From: Byssothecium circinans
Lineage: Eukaryota; Ascomycota; Dothideomycetes; Pleosporales; Massarinaceae
Assembly: GCA_010015675.1 (NCBI GenBank)
Contig: ML977057.1
Coordinates: 1 to 64,000 of the forward strand
Length of the DNA stretch: 64,000 nt
Direction of reading: 5' to 3'
In this document: positions 48,901-62,108 of the stretch, one piece after another
Position numbering within the stretch: the first letter of the stretch is position 1
How the letters are laid out: each line of letters opens with the position of its first letter
The notes under the pieces: model-generated
Told to the model about the DNA's origin: nothing
Databases searched by the model: none
The model's input: the letters and a program-made list of their open reading frames with translations, nothing else
Position numbers and translations under genes: made by a program

Positions 48901-49768
48901 GGGACATATGGGCAGACTGGTAACTAGAATGTGAAGCATCCGCGTGAGAAACAGCCGAAGGCATCGTATATGCGCCGCTATACTCCATGGGACTGACTTG
49001 TCCCTGTTGATCCGAGAGCTGGCCATGGCTACTGTATCGGTACTGCGACGGCCTTCGTTCGTGAAACTGGGCGGAGAAATCCTCGTCTCGTGGAGATATG
49101 CTGGACTGAGGGACGTATGCTCTTCCTTGCTGATAGTAGGATTGCTGTTGTGGCGTCTGAGGATATTGTGCAGGTGGGTATTGAGGTTGCTCCTGATAGC
49201 CAACATTCGCATCGTAATGTCCTGGAAAGGTGGCGTGGACCGGTGAAGGATGTGGGAAGCGAGAGGTCGCGCTCGTGGGCGTAGGCAGTTGGTGGTGAGG
49301 GGATGCGAGAGGTTGCTGGTAGCCCGTTGTTGCACTGTAGGGTGGGGAGGCGCCCACGTAGACTTGCTGGGTGTTCAGATGGCTGGCGGAATGACCGTTG
49401 TCGGCGGCATACTCGAATTGAGTCAATCGTCGAGGCTGAATCGATGGCACATTGTCGTCTTGGTGCTGGTTCGGCAGCTTGGAGCCCGGCAAGCTGGAGT
49501 TGTGGTACTGTAGCGTGCTCACCACGCCTGAGTGGTCAGGGAAGTTCCCTAGAGGCGGTTTGAAGATGACGCGCTGGTTGTAGCCTTCGCATTGACGTTT
49601 CGACTTGATGCAGTTTGCACAAGTTGGTCGTTCCTCGCCGCACTTTATCCTTCGCTTGCGACAGGTAAGGCATCCAGTCTTGGTTCGCTTCCTCATCTTT
49701 GAATTGGAAGCGGGGCCAGTGCCGGTTGGCGACATGTCGCCGCCATCGCCAGTCGGATCGGACTCCAT
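45910..49768 (-). CDS. Zn2Cys6 transcription factor with fungal-specific C-terminal domain
   Basis: Seven exons: 48853-49768, 48226-48601, 48164-48176, 47904-48111, 47752-47850, 47285-47705 and 45910-47236, giving 1119 aa with every phase closing. The Zn2Cys6 cluster has its six Cys at 33, 36, 43, 50, 53 and 60 with canonical spacing, preceded by basic residues (RKRTKTG) and followed by KRQCEGYNQRVIFKPPLG. A Gln/Tyr/Ser-rich linker follows, then a helical regulatory region (SLWTYVLPLKALGHQGLLHA, GCAHLISELDFS, YWFYARQDTFQCMISGNPL) like the Fungal_trans_2 type, interrupted by a Pro/Gly-rich insert. The third exon is only 13 nt. Intron 1 is 251 nt. Targets are unknown. It points into a gene-empty 8-kb stretch. 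Confidence 0.9.
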
Positions 49769-52700
49769 CTCTTCACGATGAGTGTGTCGAGACTGAGTGT
49801 CCAGGTCGTTCGAAGAGACGTAGCGCGGGTGTCAAATGATAAGAAGGTCGGAAACTGGGGCCCCTAGGTATCCACAGAGGTATAAGAGCAGTGGCTTAGG
49901 CGGACTGGCACTACCGGGTTGCGGAGACGGCGACCTTGGCTCAGCCTGAGAAGCGCGCTCTGCTCGTGAGTGGCTACTAAAATCCACAGAGGGGAAGGTG
50001 TCCACTAAGAGGTGACGATCGGTCGTATATAGTCTGGCGGCGGGGCGTCAAACGGCAGCCGTCCGAATTGGCGGCAATTTGATGTGAAGAAAAGAGGGGA
50101 TAAGATAGCTTGCAAGCGGACGTTGCAGCTAGTCATGTAGGAGAAGAAATGGGAGCTGCTTGAGGATGATAGTGCTCAGGCTATAGCAAGTCTGTGGTAT
50201 GGATGTCGGGGTTAGTTATATGGACGGCGGGAGCACGCACCATGTGTGAAGGACGCCAGAAGACCAAAAAGGCGCTGGGAATGCTGCCCGTCGACGATCA
50301 GGCCGAAGCAGGCTGGCCGTAAAACGAACGGCACGCTCTCAAGGCCGCGTAGACAGCTGAGGTTGGTAAGAATTCTAGACAGATTGGGAAGACTATTTTG
50401 CTCTCCTACTCGCAGCGAGACAGGGGATGGATCACGACGTTCAATTGGAAGCTCGTGTGTGCAGCAGAGACTGATGGAGCAGGCAGAAGAAGCGTGCTCC
50501 CATAGGACGGGGTTAGTGCGAGATGGCAGTGAGATGCAGGTCAGTGGAACAGGGAGTGGGAACAGGGAGTGGGAGAGGCGTGCGCTTGGACGGACAGCGG
50601 CTCTGGGCGCCGGAACAACACCAGATTTGATAGATTTGATGGCGTAGAGAAGTGAGGTCGAGGATGTGGATGCGGATGCGGATGCGGTTGTGGTCTGTGA
50701 GAGGAGGGAAGACGGCTGGGATGGCCAGGGCGTGCAGCGGGCAGATGAAGGGGCGTGCTCGACTTGCGACTGGGGTGCGGTGATGGTGATGAAGGCTGCG
50801 ATGGCGTCGAGAGGGGCAGAGGGCTTAGAATAGTATCAATCCCCAGATGGTGCCTGTGACGTTGGTGTTGAGAGTCATGGGAGCGTGAAGGGGTTAGCAC
50901 GGGATGGACAATGGACGATGCCACGATGGACGGTCGCACTTGCCGGCACGGAACCAGGGAAGGGAAGGCGCTACCGGTGCCGAGGCCTCGTTCACTTCTT
51001 TTCAGTCTAGTCCATGTTGCTCCACCAGACTCTGCAAGCGCGATTCATCCTACACGCGCATACGGCACCAAACCGGGACCGCTGGCGCATGTACGGCGTC
51101 GTCCCCTTCACCCTCGATGCCTGTCTCGTGACGACTACCACTCCATGAGGCTGTTCGGGAACCGCGGCGGAGGGGACACGCGCCGACCCCGACCCCGCGC
51201 CCGCTACCTGAGTTGGGTCTGCGTCTGCGTCTGGTTCTGGTGGGTCTGCTGGCCACCCACCTCTTCACTGAACCTGCACCCGCATGTGTATGCCCTCACC
51301 AATCTCGACCATGGCACAGAGCGCGTTTGGCCCACCCGATCCCTCTTCAGCACCATTCTTCTGCTCCTCTGCATGCACGACGGGGTCGCTTGTACCAGTC
51401 GAGCTGAGCAACGGCGACAGCGACGGCAGTAATACCTTCAGCACAGCACTCCAACACCTCAATTCGACCCAGTTCGACCTGCATCTGATAGCTTGGCTCC
51501 ACCACCAATAAACCCCGTCCCGATGAGGAATGGCTCCATCGTCTGATGGCGGCGGCTGACGCTGCGCTGGCCAACAAGCTCAACCATCCCGCACCCAACC
51601 CATGTTCGACCCGACCGATCCCACCGCCTTGGGAATCCCTTTTTGCTTCCAGCTCTCCATTTGCATATTTGCCGCTGCCCTGGATGCCGCCCTCCGCCCA
51701 GAGTTGCGTCGCCGTGCAGTTGGCTGGCCAGCAGCAACTGATTCGAAATTGCTCCCCCCATGCCGAGTCGTTGCCACCGGTCAAGACCTTCCGTCGTCGA
51801 CGGTCGACGCAGCCTATGTAGTACTTGGTGTCATTCCTGTCATGACCTGCGCTAGCCACGCAGACCCGGTTGCTGGGGCCATCAGCCTCTGATAACTATG
51901 ACACTCCCCAACCCATAACAGCTCCGCCGTCGGCTCGCATATCTGTGCCTGCAGGCCTCACTGCGAGCCACGATGAATATGCCGACAGCATACGAGCTCC
52001 ACGCTATTATTACCAAATGTTGCAGACGGCGAGTACCAAACCTGCATCGACGGGAGTCCAAGCGACGGTGATCGCCCATGAATCCCTGGCCCCAAGTCCC
52101 CCTTTCATCACGTCCTATACCCAAACCTTCCCTCCTCTACTCACCCCGGCAGGGCAGGGGCCGCATCCGTCCCCCTCTGCAGCTTTTACGAGCGCCACAG
52201 AACGCCAACAGCCTCATCTTCGCCCCCATGCTCCCTGTCACCACGAGGCAGTGGCGATACGAGTCCCACTCAGACCACATCTGACTGCCTTTATCCTCTC
52301 AAAAGGGAGACATGGCAGGTGCGGTCCATGCGCCGCCAAGCGCCAATGCACACCGACTATACATTCACGCCCCACTCTCATGGTCCACACAGGTTGACTA
52401 CCCCACGAGACTTTGAAATACGATCCCCTCTACCAGCCCCATCCAACGTCCGGGTTCGGCGGTGCAGGCTTTCATAGATGCACCGCTCGTATCGTAGTGA
52501 GACTCAAACGAGAACGACTACTATCATGCGCGTTCTGGATGACCAAATTTCAGACTCACGCCTGAGCATCAATTCCAGTATTACGACCAAGTTCAGCCTC
52601 CAAACTTTGTTGAGCCGGTTCGGTCCGAACACGACTCTCACCGGACGGTGAGGAATCTGCTAGCTTTCCTATCGCCAAAGCAGCTCGGAGTTACGATCGG

Positions 52701-55540
52701 AAATCCGGAAAAATATAAAAAATAAAAATTTAGAAAATTAACATAAAAAAGGAATTAAAATGTCAAGAAAATTGTACCTGAAATGACAAATTCTGATCCA
52801 AGTTTGAATGATTTATGCACCGGTATCTGTAAAGTAGGTGCACGACGCAGCCCACAAACTTGGTCCGCTCAAAGTGCTCCAACAAGCCTAAGCCATCAAG
52901 CCTTAATTGAACGGTGGACGGCGACTACTGCTGCCAAAACTTGTACTTGGTTTCTTTTTGCAGCAAGATTAAGCGTGCATGATCTCTCGAGGTCCAGTGG
53001 TAAGCTACCAAAAGCGCCGTCCCGTCACTTGCTAACTATGTCAGGACAGCCTTAGCAGCCACCTCACATGCAGGCTAGACCTTATTGGCATCTATTGCGA
53101 AAAACAGACGTCCACATTTCATGAACTTTGGAATCCCAATTCTTTTGACATTTGGATGAGGGGCTATGCCTCCTCTATCCATGTCCGAGTATGCTGATCA
53201 TGTAAGATGCTAGCACGGCTACTTCGCTTACCCCAGCAGTCCTCCCAATAATGTCTACTAGCTGGCTCTGCATCGGTCTTGTCTGCTTGTCACAAGAGAT
53301 TGACACGAGCGTCGATCGCAACTTCAAGTCTCCTCAATACTCAGTGCTCAGTGCTTAGTCCGAGGACTTGAGAATACCTCATCTTAACTCCGAGTAGGTA
53401 AACGGCCAATATCTTGGTCGGACGGGCTGTTCTTCTGGTCGATCAGCCATAGCTGGGTTCAAATCACAGCGTTGGCTGAATAGCCTTCACCGGCAGCATC
53501 GATCCGAATTAGGGCCCGTATCCCAACATAGCATCTTGCTCGGAAGCACGGCGAAGATGAGACCGCTGCAATGGTGTGTATCTTTAGCTGACACCCCAGT
53601 GATACGAACTGCATACTGAGTATCGACATTTTGCCATGGTGAATTGTAATCAATCCTACTGTCAACCCGCCAGCACCCGCAACACCATCGGTATCCACAC
53701 TGCCACATGGCCCACATACGCCTCGTAGCAATGAACACAAGGGATACACATCAGCTCCACTCTGTTGCCCTGTAAGCCGCAAGCAGATATGAGAAGCGTA
53801 CCATGTATCTGATTAATTCTTCATCTTCTGCTGACATCCAATGGTGATCATCACGTCGTCATTTTAGCGCCCAAGAAGTGACAACGAAGCGCGCTGCGCC
53901 GCTTGCATTACAGATTAGAGCAACGATCATCGTTCTGCTTGCAGTATGTTGGTATGAACGGTCATTCAGCCTCGGAGCGAAACGACGCATTCCTCATCCT
54001 CACCGGTCGAACTGGAGCACCGTGCTTATCTCGTTTGCAAGCTTCACCACTTGCAGCATTTTCTCAAGTACAATGTTTCAGACGATACTACCAGCATGTT
54101 TTCTGAGCTCCCTGTGTTCGCCCTCCGTCGTTACGATGCGGCATCGCATAAACCCGGCGGACCGGACCGGTTTTCCAGCGTTCTAGTACACAAAAAGCAA
54201 CTGAAAAGTAAGACTGAACAGTCACTCGGGACTGTATCAACGGAAGTACTCCGCTGAGGCTTGTCACGGTCCTAAGGGCTCCACCCCTGCATTCTGATCA
54301 AGCGCTGTGGCCGCGCAGGATCTGATTAAAGGTACTGCGAAGCTATCGGTGATCTGGTCCCGGCGGCACCGCCCAGACGCAAGGAATGGTAGGCACACAC
54401 CTACAGAACAGATACCGACCGATCGTTACAATGGGGTGCTGTAAGATAATCATCCCCAGGTAACATTCTACAGTGGAAGGATCTAGCAGAGCCCGTCCAC
54501 GTCGAACGAAGCCTGCACGATAAGAAAGAATAATTCGACCACACTCTCACTCAACCTCTGTACAATCGACAACAGCTCTCACGTCTCTACTCGCCTCCCC
54601 GTCTTCAGTCATCGCGGCAAGAAACATGCCACCGATTGATGGTAACTCACGCGCCTTGTGCAATACAAGCGTGCGAGCTCCAGTCTTCACAGCGCTACAC
54701 TTTGACCACCAGGCAAAGATGAAAGCAAAAGTTCCAGCTACCGGGTAGTTACCGGCCTTTCGACCCCGCCCCGATCTCAGATTAACGATCAGCCACCTCT
54801 TCGGGCTGAATAGATCCCACCGCCGACCTCTTCCTTACATTGCAACGGAACCCCAGACATCACGTGTCTCGTATACATCGACTACGCACACTCACTACAA
54901 AAGAGAAGTGAGAAAATTGGCCTCCGTCGTTTCCAATTCGGCCTCGGCTCTCTGCAGCACCCATCACTCAGCTCCACTGGCTGTGAGTATACAGGAGGCT
55001 TCGCACACGAGTTCCAAAACGCTGCATCGTCATCATCAGATTCCCCACAAATAGAACGTCCCGTCGTTACCAATCCACGCTTCTGTGCGCCGCCCGTCGT
55101 GGGATTACCTGTCCTTATCTCAGACTTCGAACGCTCATGGATGCAAGGGTCACAACCGCAAACATGCGGCAATTCTTCGAAATACTGGTGCTTGGTAAGG
55201 GATAGTAGATAGTAGCTATACATCGAGTTCCCGCGGCGGCGGATGGGAAGATACAGGGAGTGCAGCTTTCAGGGAAAGGCGGATGTGAGCATGTTGGCTG
55301 AGCTTCACATCGGAGGGTCTGCAAAGAGGAAAGAGTGAAAGAGGGAAGAATTATCTGTAGAATATATACTATACGGAAGGGATGATTAGCGTCCTTCGAA
55401 TGCCCAAATACACGTTCTACGGTGCTTGCTATTTGCAAATGATGAAGCACAAGCAAGTGCTTTTGATTAACGGCGAGAGGGAGTACTGTACATACATACA
55501 ACACCGTTTTTTTTTTCACATGTACGATTAAGATTGATTA
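49769..55540. other. Long intergenic region, no confident gene
   Basis: About 5.8 kb upstream of the Zn2Cys6 gene. Frames of up to 175 codons exist on both strands (50911-51432, 51347-51859 minus, 51870-52397) but overlap one another, have biased Pro/Arg/Ser composition and show no domain. A short block of nearly pure A/T lies at about 52705-52765. I recognise no RNA gene; one tRNA-like stretch at 53405-53476 was rejected. It may be a long promoter, decayed genes or repeat remnants. Confidence 0.45.
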
Positions 55541-57760
55541 GCCGGCCTGAATCCAAATGATTGTTAACACCGCTGCTTCACTCTCCCGCTTCCTTGGGAA
55601 CAAAGCTGCTAGAACGCTATGTTGTGTTATGTAGAAGAAGGATAACGTTAATCCCAACCCAAAACTTCGGGAAAATATTATTTCCTAGTTCCACATTATC
55701 TAGGTAGCGAGGAACATATTGCATACAGTATAACTATATAACAACTATTAATACGGCACCTAATGAATCAACAACTCTATCTATATTAGATGGCTAACGT
55801 TATACCAAAAAGAGTTAACCAACACGCTATATAACCCTATAGGTCTGAATAAAAGTTTCCTTAAAACCTCTATAGAAAAATTCTCCGCGTCCTTACTTAA
55901 TGAAAAGCATACATGCCTAACCTTAGAAAGCCTAGGTCTTATTCTTATATATATATGTATGGTATATGGTATATCTATCCCTCCCCCCACATATCTATAC
56001 CTAACTTTATCCAATAAAACCCCATGTACTAACTACGCCTTTTAACCCCATCACCATAACCATCATTTCTCGTTGAGAACAGGTAAGAAGAAGAAAGAAA
56101 GGATGGAAAATATTTCGGTAAACGTCACCTTATTAGATGCAGGATTAGCTTACCTGATATACTGCACATGCGTAGTGCACTCTACCTTACCTTGGGCCCG
56201 CGTACGTGATACAGCACTAATCACGCCTACCTGATCGTCTCCCCCTTACTCCCCTTATTCACCCCCTCTCCTAAGCCAAACCAGCTACAACAGTTCTATT
56301 CCCTTCCTAAAATATACTATACCCAAACATACCATCCTTACACAAGATCCAAATGTACTGTACAGCGTACACTTTTATACCTTGCCACCCCATTCCACCT
56401 CTAGAGTATAAGTATAAGCACAGTACCCTAAACCGCTCTAATACTCTAATACAAGCCTATAACTACAACTATAAAAAGAACCCTAATCCTAATACCAGTA
56501 CAAAACAAATACACAAGAACGCCAACCATACCATGGTAGTTTTAGATAGACTATCAAACACTGCTAGAACTACTACCTACCACCTACTACCTACTACCCA
56601 TTACCTTACCAACTAGCTAGCGTACTACACATTACTACACCTACCAACAAAGCAAACAAGGTAAACACAATCCCATAGCATAGCTATAATATTATATCAA
56701 CCCGCTTTACGCTTTACGCTTTACGCTTTACGCTTTACACATATAGTACCATACATACTACTGCCACTACAGAAACACCAGAATAAACAGGTAGTTAAAA
56801 GGTTACGCAATACGTAGCTAAACGGTTAAGAAACGGTTTCGCATTGCTTAGGTTATGGTTATGGTTATACTACTTCCAACACCCAAGCCCCCGCTTATGA
56901 TACCAAAAGAATATCCACGACTATTCGTTTCGAGAGTGTAGTAGGCGTAGGCGTAGGCTATAAGTATAATCAAGTAATCAAGGTATAACATTAAAAAAGG
57001 AATATATTATATACAAGGAGGGTAAGGGCATTAAAGTTAGGGATAGGATATGATAGGATAGGGAAGCTGCGATGATCGGTGATGATTGGTGATTAGCAGC
57101 TTACGTTCAGTTACCAGTTATATTAATTAAATACAATCATTTCCTTCTCCTGCGGTCGAAAACATGACTGACTCTTCCACTCCCAAACCGCAAAACCCAA
57201 CACCTCCGCAGATCGCGTAACCTAACCTAACCTATACTTTCACTTTCACCATAAGCCGCAAGCCGCGACTCAATATCCACTATCCCCATGAACAACCAAC
57301 CTCGAGTCTGATATGATTCCTTCCCTTCCCTCCACTTCCCTTCCATCCCCTCTCTCTCCACTCTCACCGATCCACAGCCCGAAAAGTCAAGAAGATGAAA
57401 AGATAAAAAGTGGGGGCGGGGAAAGCTTATAGAGAGGGAAGAGGACAGCTAGCTCAATCGGTATCTATAAAAACCTACGAAGAAAAGCCACCTGCCTACC
57501 CGCCCGCCTGCCTACCCTTTCCTACCCCAGCCCAACCCAGCTCAATCAATCATCCACGCATATTATACCCATATCCATCCAAATACCCACCCCATCCTCC
57601 TTATTCCATATCATACCATACCATGCAAATGCCCAGATCCCACATAAAACGCTCATGCTACTGTAGTCTGCTAACCTGCTAATACACGCCGAAAACAAAA
57701 AGCATACTTTCTACATCCACTTTCTTATATCTGCTCTCCGTTGTCTTTATGCGGTTGTAC
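55541..57760. other. AT-rich, gene-free tract, possible decayed repeat
   Basis: About 2.2 kb that is visibly richer in A and T than the surroundings, with many TA steps (runs such as TATATATATATG), short inverted TA words and, at about 56300-56700, few G on the plus strand. No frame above 95 codons and no protein-like composition. Such tracts in filamentous fungi are often repeats mutated by RIP. I have not computed indices, so this is only suggested. Confidence 0.5.
56704..56738. repeat. 7-bp tandem repeat (GCTTTAC)5
   Basis: Five perfect GCTTTAC units inside the AT-rich tract. Confidence 0.92.
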
Positions 57761-57973
57761 TGTAATGGGGGTGTTTAATTGAAGCGATGAAGACTGCGGA
57801 TTGAGGATTGCGGGCCGTCGACCTTTGCCATTTGGGAACGAGAAAAGAGATGCTTGCTTGCTCGCAATAGTCGAAAATAATCGCCGCGGTCAACGTGTGA
57901 GAAGACGCACCAAACTTTTTGACACAGAACCGCACACCATCGCCCTTTCGACCGCCCATACCTCGCCCATCGA

Positions 57974-60900
57974 TTATCCCGCGAACCTAAACCGACTGGC
58001 CTCCAACCTACCCAGTCCCTCCCGTGGTGCCACATTTCTCCTCCGGTAACTCGTCGTGAAGTCCTGCAAAATCGTCCGGATCATCCTAATATCCTTGGAC
58101 TGGATGCGCTGTCGGATGTTGTTCAAAAACCTGTCGCTCTCCTGCGGCGTGATGCTTCCCTGCGGTAGCATGCCGACCGTCTGTTGGACCCACACGGCGA
58201 CTTGCTCAGGCATTAGCTCGAATAGATCGAGGAGCGCGGCAGATGCGTCCGGGAAGCTGCCTTCAGGGAACGAGTACATCATGCCCGTCATGATGCGCTG
58301 GACGAGCTCGGCGCCAGTGGTGACGACAAGCTGCTTGACGCGGTCTTGGATCTGCTGGGGTACGTCGTGGCGCGTGCCGTCGAAGGAGGAGGATGGTGGG
58401 GAGTTGAGCCCGTAGCGAAGAAGGTCACGAAGGAAGTGTAGACTGGCGATGATGGGTTCCTCTTTGAGTAGCGTAAGCGATGAACATGCGGCGGAGATGA
58501 TGGTCTCCATGAGCGGGGACATGATGGATTCGGACGGGAAGTAGAGAACCATATCTTGCCCAAGACGGAAGAAGTCTTCAATAAGGTCGGGCAAATCTTC
58601 TGGAGGAAGTTCGTTGAGTATCCGCAGGAAAGTCTTCGCTTGCTGCTCGAAGAACTGAAAGACGTCGTTGGAGAGACTCGCATCAATCTCCTCGACCCCG
58701 GCAGAAAATTCGCGGACGATTGAAGCTGTTGCCCAGAGGAAGCAACCTTGCCGCGACGTCTCAAAGCCTTCGACGAGCTTGGACGCCATATCTCCTAGCA
58801 GCGGGCGCATAGCAGTTCTATAGGAGAGTACCATATATCGCCAGCATCGACACACTCGCTCCATGATCGGCACGCTCTTCGAAAAGTGTGTGATGATTTT
58901 CGCCAGCACAGGGAAGACTTCCTGGCAGTACTTAACCCCTGGATGCTCCTGCCCTGGTGGTACTTGCGGTTTTACAAATTCGATGAAGGTGGTGATCAGG
59001 TTGATCTTATCCGCAAGAGCCTTTTGCTCCTGATCGGTTTTGACTTGAGGCGCTAGGGTCATCAGATACTGTAATATTGGATCACAGTACAGCTTCAGTG
59101 TCGGATACACTTGGTCCAGAGGCACCCTGGCAACCACAGAAGCTACACCGTCGGTAATATCTTCCTGACTCTGGACTGGGAGCGAGTTTAGGTACTTGGC
59201 GTAAAATTGTTGCAGAGGTCCAACGAAGCCGATAAGCAGGCTTGCGCAGTCATTACAAAAGAATTTGAATGAGAGCGCTGCTGCCCGGGTGACTTCCTTC
59301 GTCCCATGTTCGAAAGCGGCCATGATGTAATCCAGCTGAGGTTGTAGTGTCTCGGGATGCTGGGCTGTCCATTCGGTGTAGCGTCCTAGTGCCATTACAG
59401 CTTGGAACCGTACCTTGTGGTGATCCGGAATGGCCACGATCAACGGAATGAGCTGCGGCAGCATAAGGCTTTCTTCCGGTGGCACCATTCGCCCCATTGC
59501 TCGTATAGCAAATAGTGCAGCCTCAAGTTTCTGCCACTCCGGGACGTGATTCGGCGCAGCCTGTGATCCATATGTCTGTACCCAGCTTTGAATCAAGACG
59601 TACGGTTTCTGGAGGCATTCTACAACCCCCATGACTTCGCACGAATCTTTCAAGACGTCGCCCATCTGGTGTCGGAACTCTCGGAACTTCTCCTCTTGCT
59701 CGCGATCGCCTTCGAACAGATCTTTTTCGTTACCACTCTCCGGCTTCGGGTACTCGAGATGGGCGATCATGATGTCGACTAGCTTCGAATACACGTCTAC
59801 GCATTGTGCGCGAGCCTGCGTGTACTTCTCCAAGGTGATATACTGCTTAAGATCATACCAGAACTTGAAGGTGAGTGAGATGGCGTCGCGCTCTTTATCC
59901 AAAGCCGCAGTTTCCAGCACAGCTTCGACGAGGTCTCTGAATTCGGTCGGGAGTCGTGCAATGAGGAGAACCCACGCTTCTCCGGCCTCTGCAAAAATCC
60001 GTGCAATGCCCCTGTATTTGTCTGTGTCCTCTTCCTCAGCAGCCTCAGCGAGCAATGGTCGTAATGCCAGCACTTTGGGGTATAGCAACATGATGCTCTG
60101 CATCGTCTCGTCCACGTCGCGCGTCTCGGCAATGAGGTTGCATATGCACTCTACGGCGGCCTCGAATGCCTCTGGCGCAGAAAGAGCTTTGAAAACGACG
60201 TCGAAGAGTGGGGAGGTCAAGATGGTATCCAGTGATATCTCGCGCATCCACGAAGTGACGCAATTGAGTAGTTGTGGGTTTTGTGCGGCAGCGGCTATAG
60301 ACGTTAGCAATGCACGCCAATCGGGTCGTGTGACTTACGCGATGACTGCGCATACTGGACAAGGAGGGCGAGGGCCTGTTGCGCATTCTCCTCGATCAAC
60401 TCTGCCGTCCTCATTTGCAACTCGTGTTCCTGACAACCCAAGCATTAGACTATGACTTCCAATATCAAACCGCGATACCATAGGGAGGTGCCGGTAAGCT
60501 AGCGGGTGGTGATGATTCGACCGAACGTACAGTGAGAGCGATTTTTCGTCCATGCGTGACTTCTTCGGGGAGAACGCGGAGAAAGTCCAGGACGCAGGGA
60601 AGTGTAGAAGGGTTTGAGCCTAGAGTCGACACAACGAGAGACAGCACATCCTTCCACTCTGTCATTTGGATGGCCAAATTCGCCAGACACACGCACAGCT
60701 GCAGCCTCGTAGGCTTGGGCCCGGCGTGGAAGGTGGCCAAGTTCCTCATTATCGACTCTCTCAAATTCGGTAGTTGCTCGCGGGGCAGCTGGTGGAGGTC
60801 GTATACGATCTGGAAGGGTCAGTCTAGCACTCGCCATGGTGAACAGGAGGTCCTACTTTGCCCTTGAGGGTTGTAGCTGCGAATAGCTTTGCCGCTGCGT

Positions 60901-61131
60901 CGACGTTGTTCGCCTCCAGCATGCCGACTGTGGTAGCCCACGCCGCTTGCTGCCCGCACTGTCAGTAACTATTCCTCATCTCTCCGCATTTGCACATACC
61001 GACTTCTGGAACTGCTCCAAATACTGGTGCGCCTGCTCTTTCCGTCCTCGATCCGCCCCCGACGACATGGTGCTGTGCGCGGCCAGTACATCCTGAGGCG
61101 CAAAGACCTGCTCACTACCGTTAGCAGCCAT
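57974..61131 (-). CDS. MTR10: Nuclear import receptor MTR10 (importin-beta family)
   Basis: Five exons: 61000-61131, 60857-60949, 60531-60809, 60339-60429 and 57974-60294, giving 971 aa, the usual Mtr10/transportin-3 length. The N-terminal importin-like helices (KEQAHQYLEQFQKS, AAWATTVGMLEANN, then LQLCVCLANLAIQMTEW) and the following HEAT-type repeats run through the whole protein, which ends in a short basic tail (RRRNVAPREGLGRLEASRF). Mtr10 imports SR-like mRNA-binding proteins such as Npl3 and acts in retrograde tRNA import, releasing cargo with Ran-GTP. The second exon could start at 60949 or 9 nt earlier at 60958, both in phase. It is divergent with the SmE gene. Confidence 0.94.
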
Positions 61132-61494
61132 GTTGTGTGTCCGAACAGGCTGCGAGAGCGGGTGGCTAGAAGGGGGCGAGGGTGGGGTAATCTATCGAGC
61201 GCGCATGTACGGGTGAGGTGAGGGTGTGGAGATGCAGATGCTGGCGAGGGAAGCGTTGGCAGGCGTGGGCGTGGGTGTGGTTGTGTGGTTTGTTTGCGGA
61301 ACAGGAACAAGAACCAGAAGTTACGTCGACGGCTAGACAGTCGCCTGTCCCGCACCTGCCAAGGCCCGCGCTAGCCACTGCCTGAGATTTTGTCGGAGCT
61401 TCCACCCCGTTGCGCCGTCTCCACCACGACGAGAGCTGCCCGAGATATCTCAACTATATAGTGAACAGCGACCTCTATTCGAATTCCCTGCACA
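61132..61494. promoter_or_regulatory. Shared divergent intergenic region MTR10 / SmE
   Basis: 363 bp between two start codons facing away from each other, so both promoters are here. GTGGG-rich on the plus strand (61190-61290). No named motif is supported. Confidence 0.5.
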
Positions 61495-61979
61495 ATGTCT
61501 GGACGTCCTGGTGGTGAGTGCGCGCAAAATTTGGGTGCGACAACAGCTAACACGCTCTCTAGGCCGCGGCGGGGGTAAAGGTATACCTACTTCCACATAC
61601 TATCCGCGCATTCTCGATTCTAATAGCCCCCAGTGCTCCTTCCTCCGATCAACTTCATCTTCAAGCTCTTACAAGCGCGCGCGACCGTATCGATATGGCT
61701 GTACGAGAACCTGGGCATACGGATCGAGGGAAAGCTCAGGGTGCGTATACATTCACTGCTTGAGGAACTCCAATTGCTAATGGTAGAAGGGCTTTGACGA
61801 ATTTATGAACCTGGTCATCGACGATGCCGAGGAGGTCACGCTGGCAAAGAAGGATACCGCGGAACAGCGGAGGAAGCTTGGTGAGTAGACCACACCGCAT
61901 TGTATTACCGTTCTAACAATATGAAGGCCAAGTGCTTCTCAAGGGCGACAACATCTCTCTCATTCAGCAGCTCCAGTGA
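61495..61979 (+). CDS. SME1: Small nuclear ribonucleoprotein SmE
   Basis: Five exons: 61495-61513, 61563-61580, 61634-61740, 61790-61880 and 61927-61979, giving 95 aa. The Sm fold is clear: Sm1 VSIWLYENLGIRIEGKLRGF, then DEFMNLVIDDAEEV and the Sm2 part LLKGDNISLIQ. The first two coding exons are 19 and 18 nt and encode a Gly/Arg-rich start (MSGRPGGRGGGK). SmE is part of the heptameric Sm ring on U1, U2, U4 and U5 snRNA in the spliceosome. The fourth exon has a TAG-AAG tandem acceptor (61786 or 61789). The downstream site gives the usual family sequence; the other adds one Lys. Its stop lies 130 bp from the stop of the convergent cyclo-ligase gene. Confidence 0.93.
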
Positions 61980-62108
61980 GCTCCGTCCCGCAACGAGTCC
62001 GAGTCCGAATCGATCATGTATTCGACCGTAATTAGGTATTCATGGGTCCGGATGAGTTGTGTATGAGGCGACTTTGCATGAACATTTAGTGGGATTGAAG
62101 AGGCCCGT

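Noticed and set aside
50911..52397. Several frames of 130-175 codons on both strands
   Set aside because: They overlap each other, are rich in Pro, Arg and Ser, and show no domain.
53405..53476. 72-nt stretch resembling a tRNA
   Set aside because: Six of seven acceptor pairs and four of five T-stem pairs can form around TTCAAAT, but the D stem and the anticodon stem do not pair, so it is treated as chance.
56420..56500. CCCTAAA / CCCTAAT words suggesting telomeric repeats
   Set aside because: Only isolated, non-tandem occurrences in an AT- and C-rich tract; no array.
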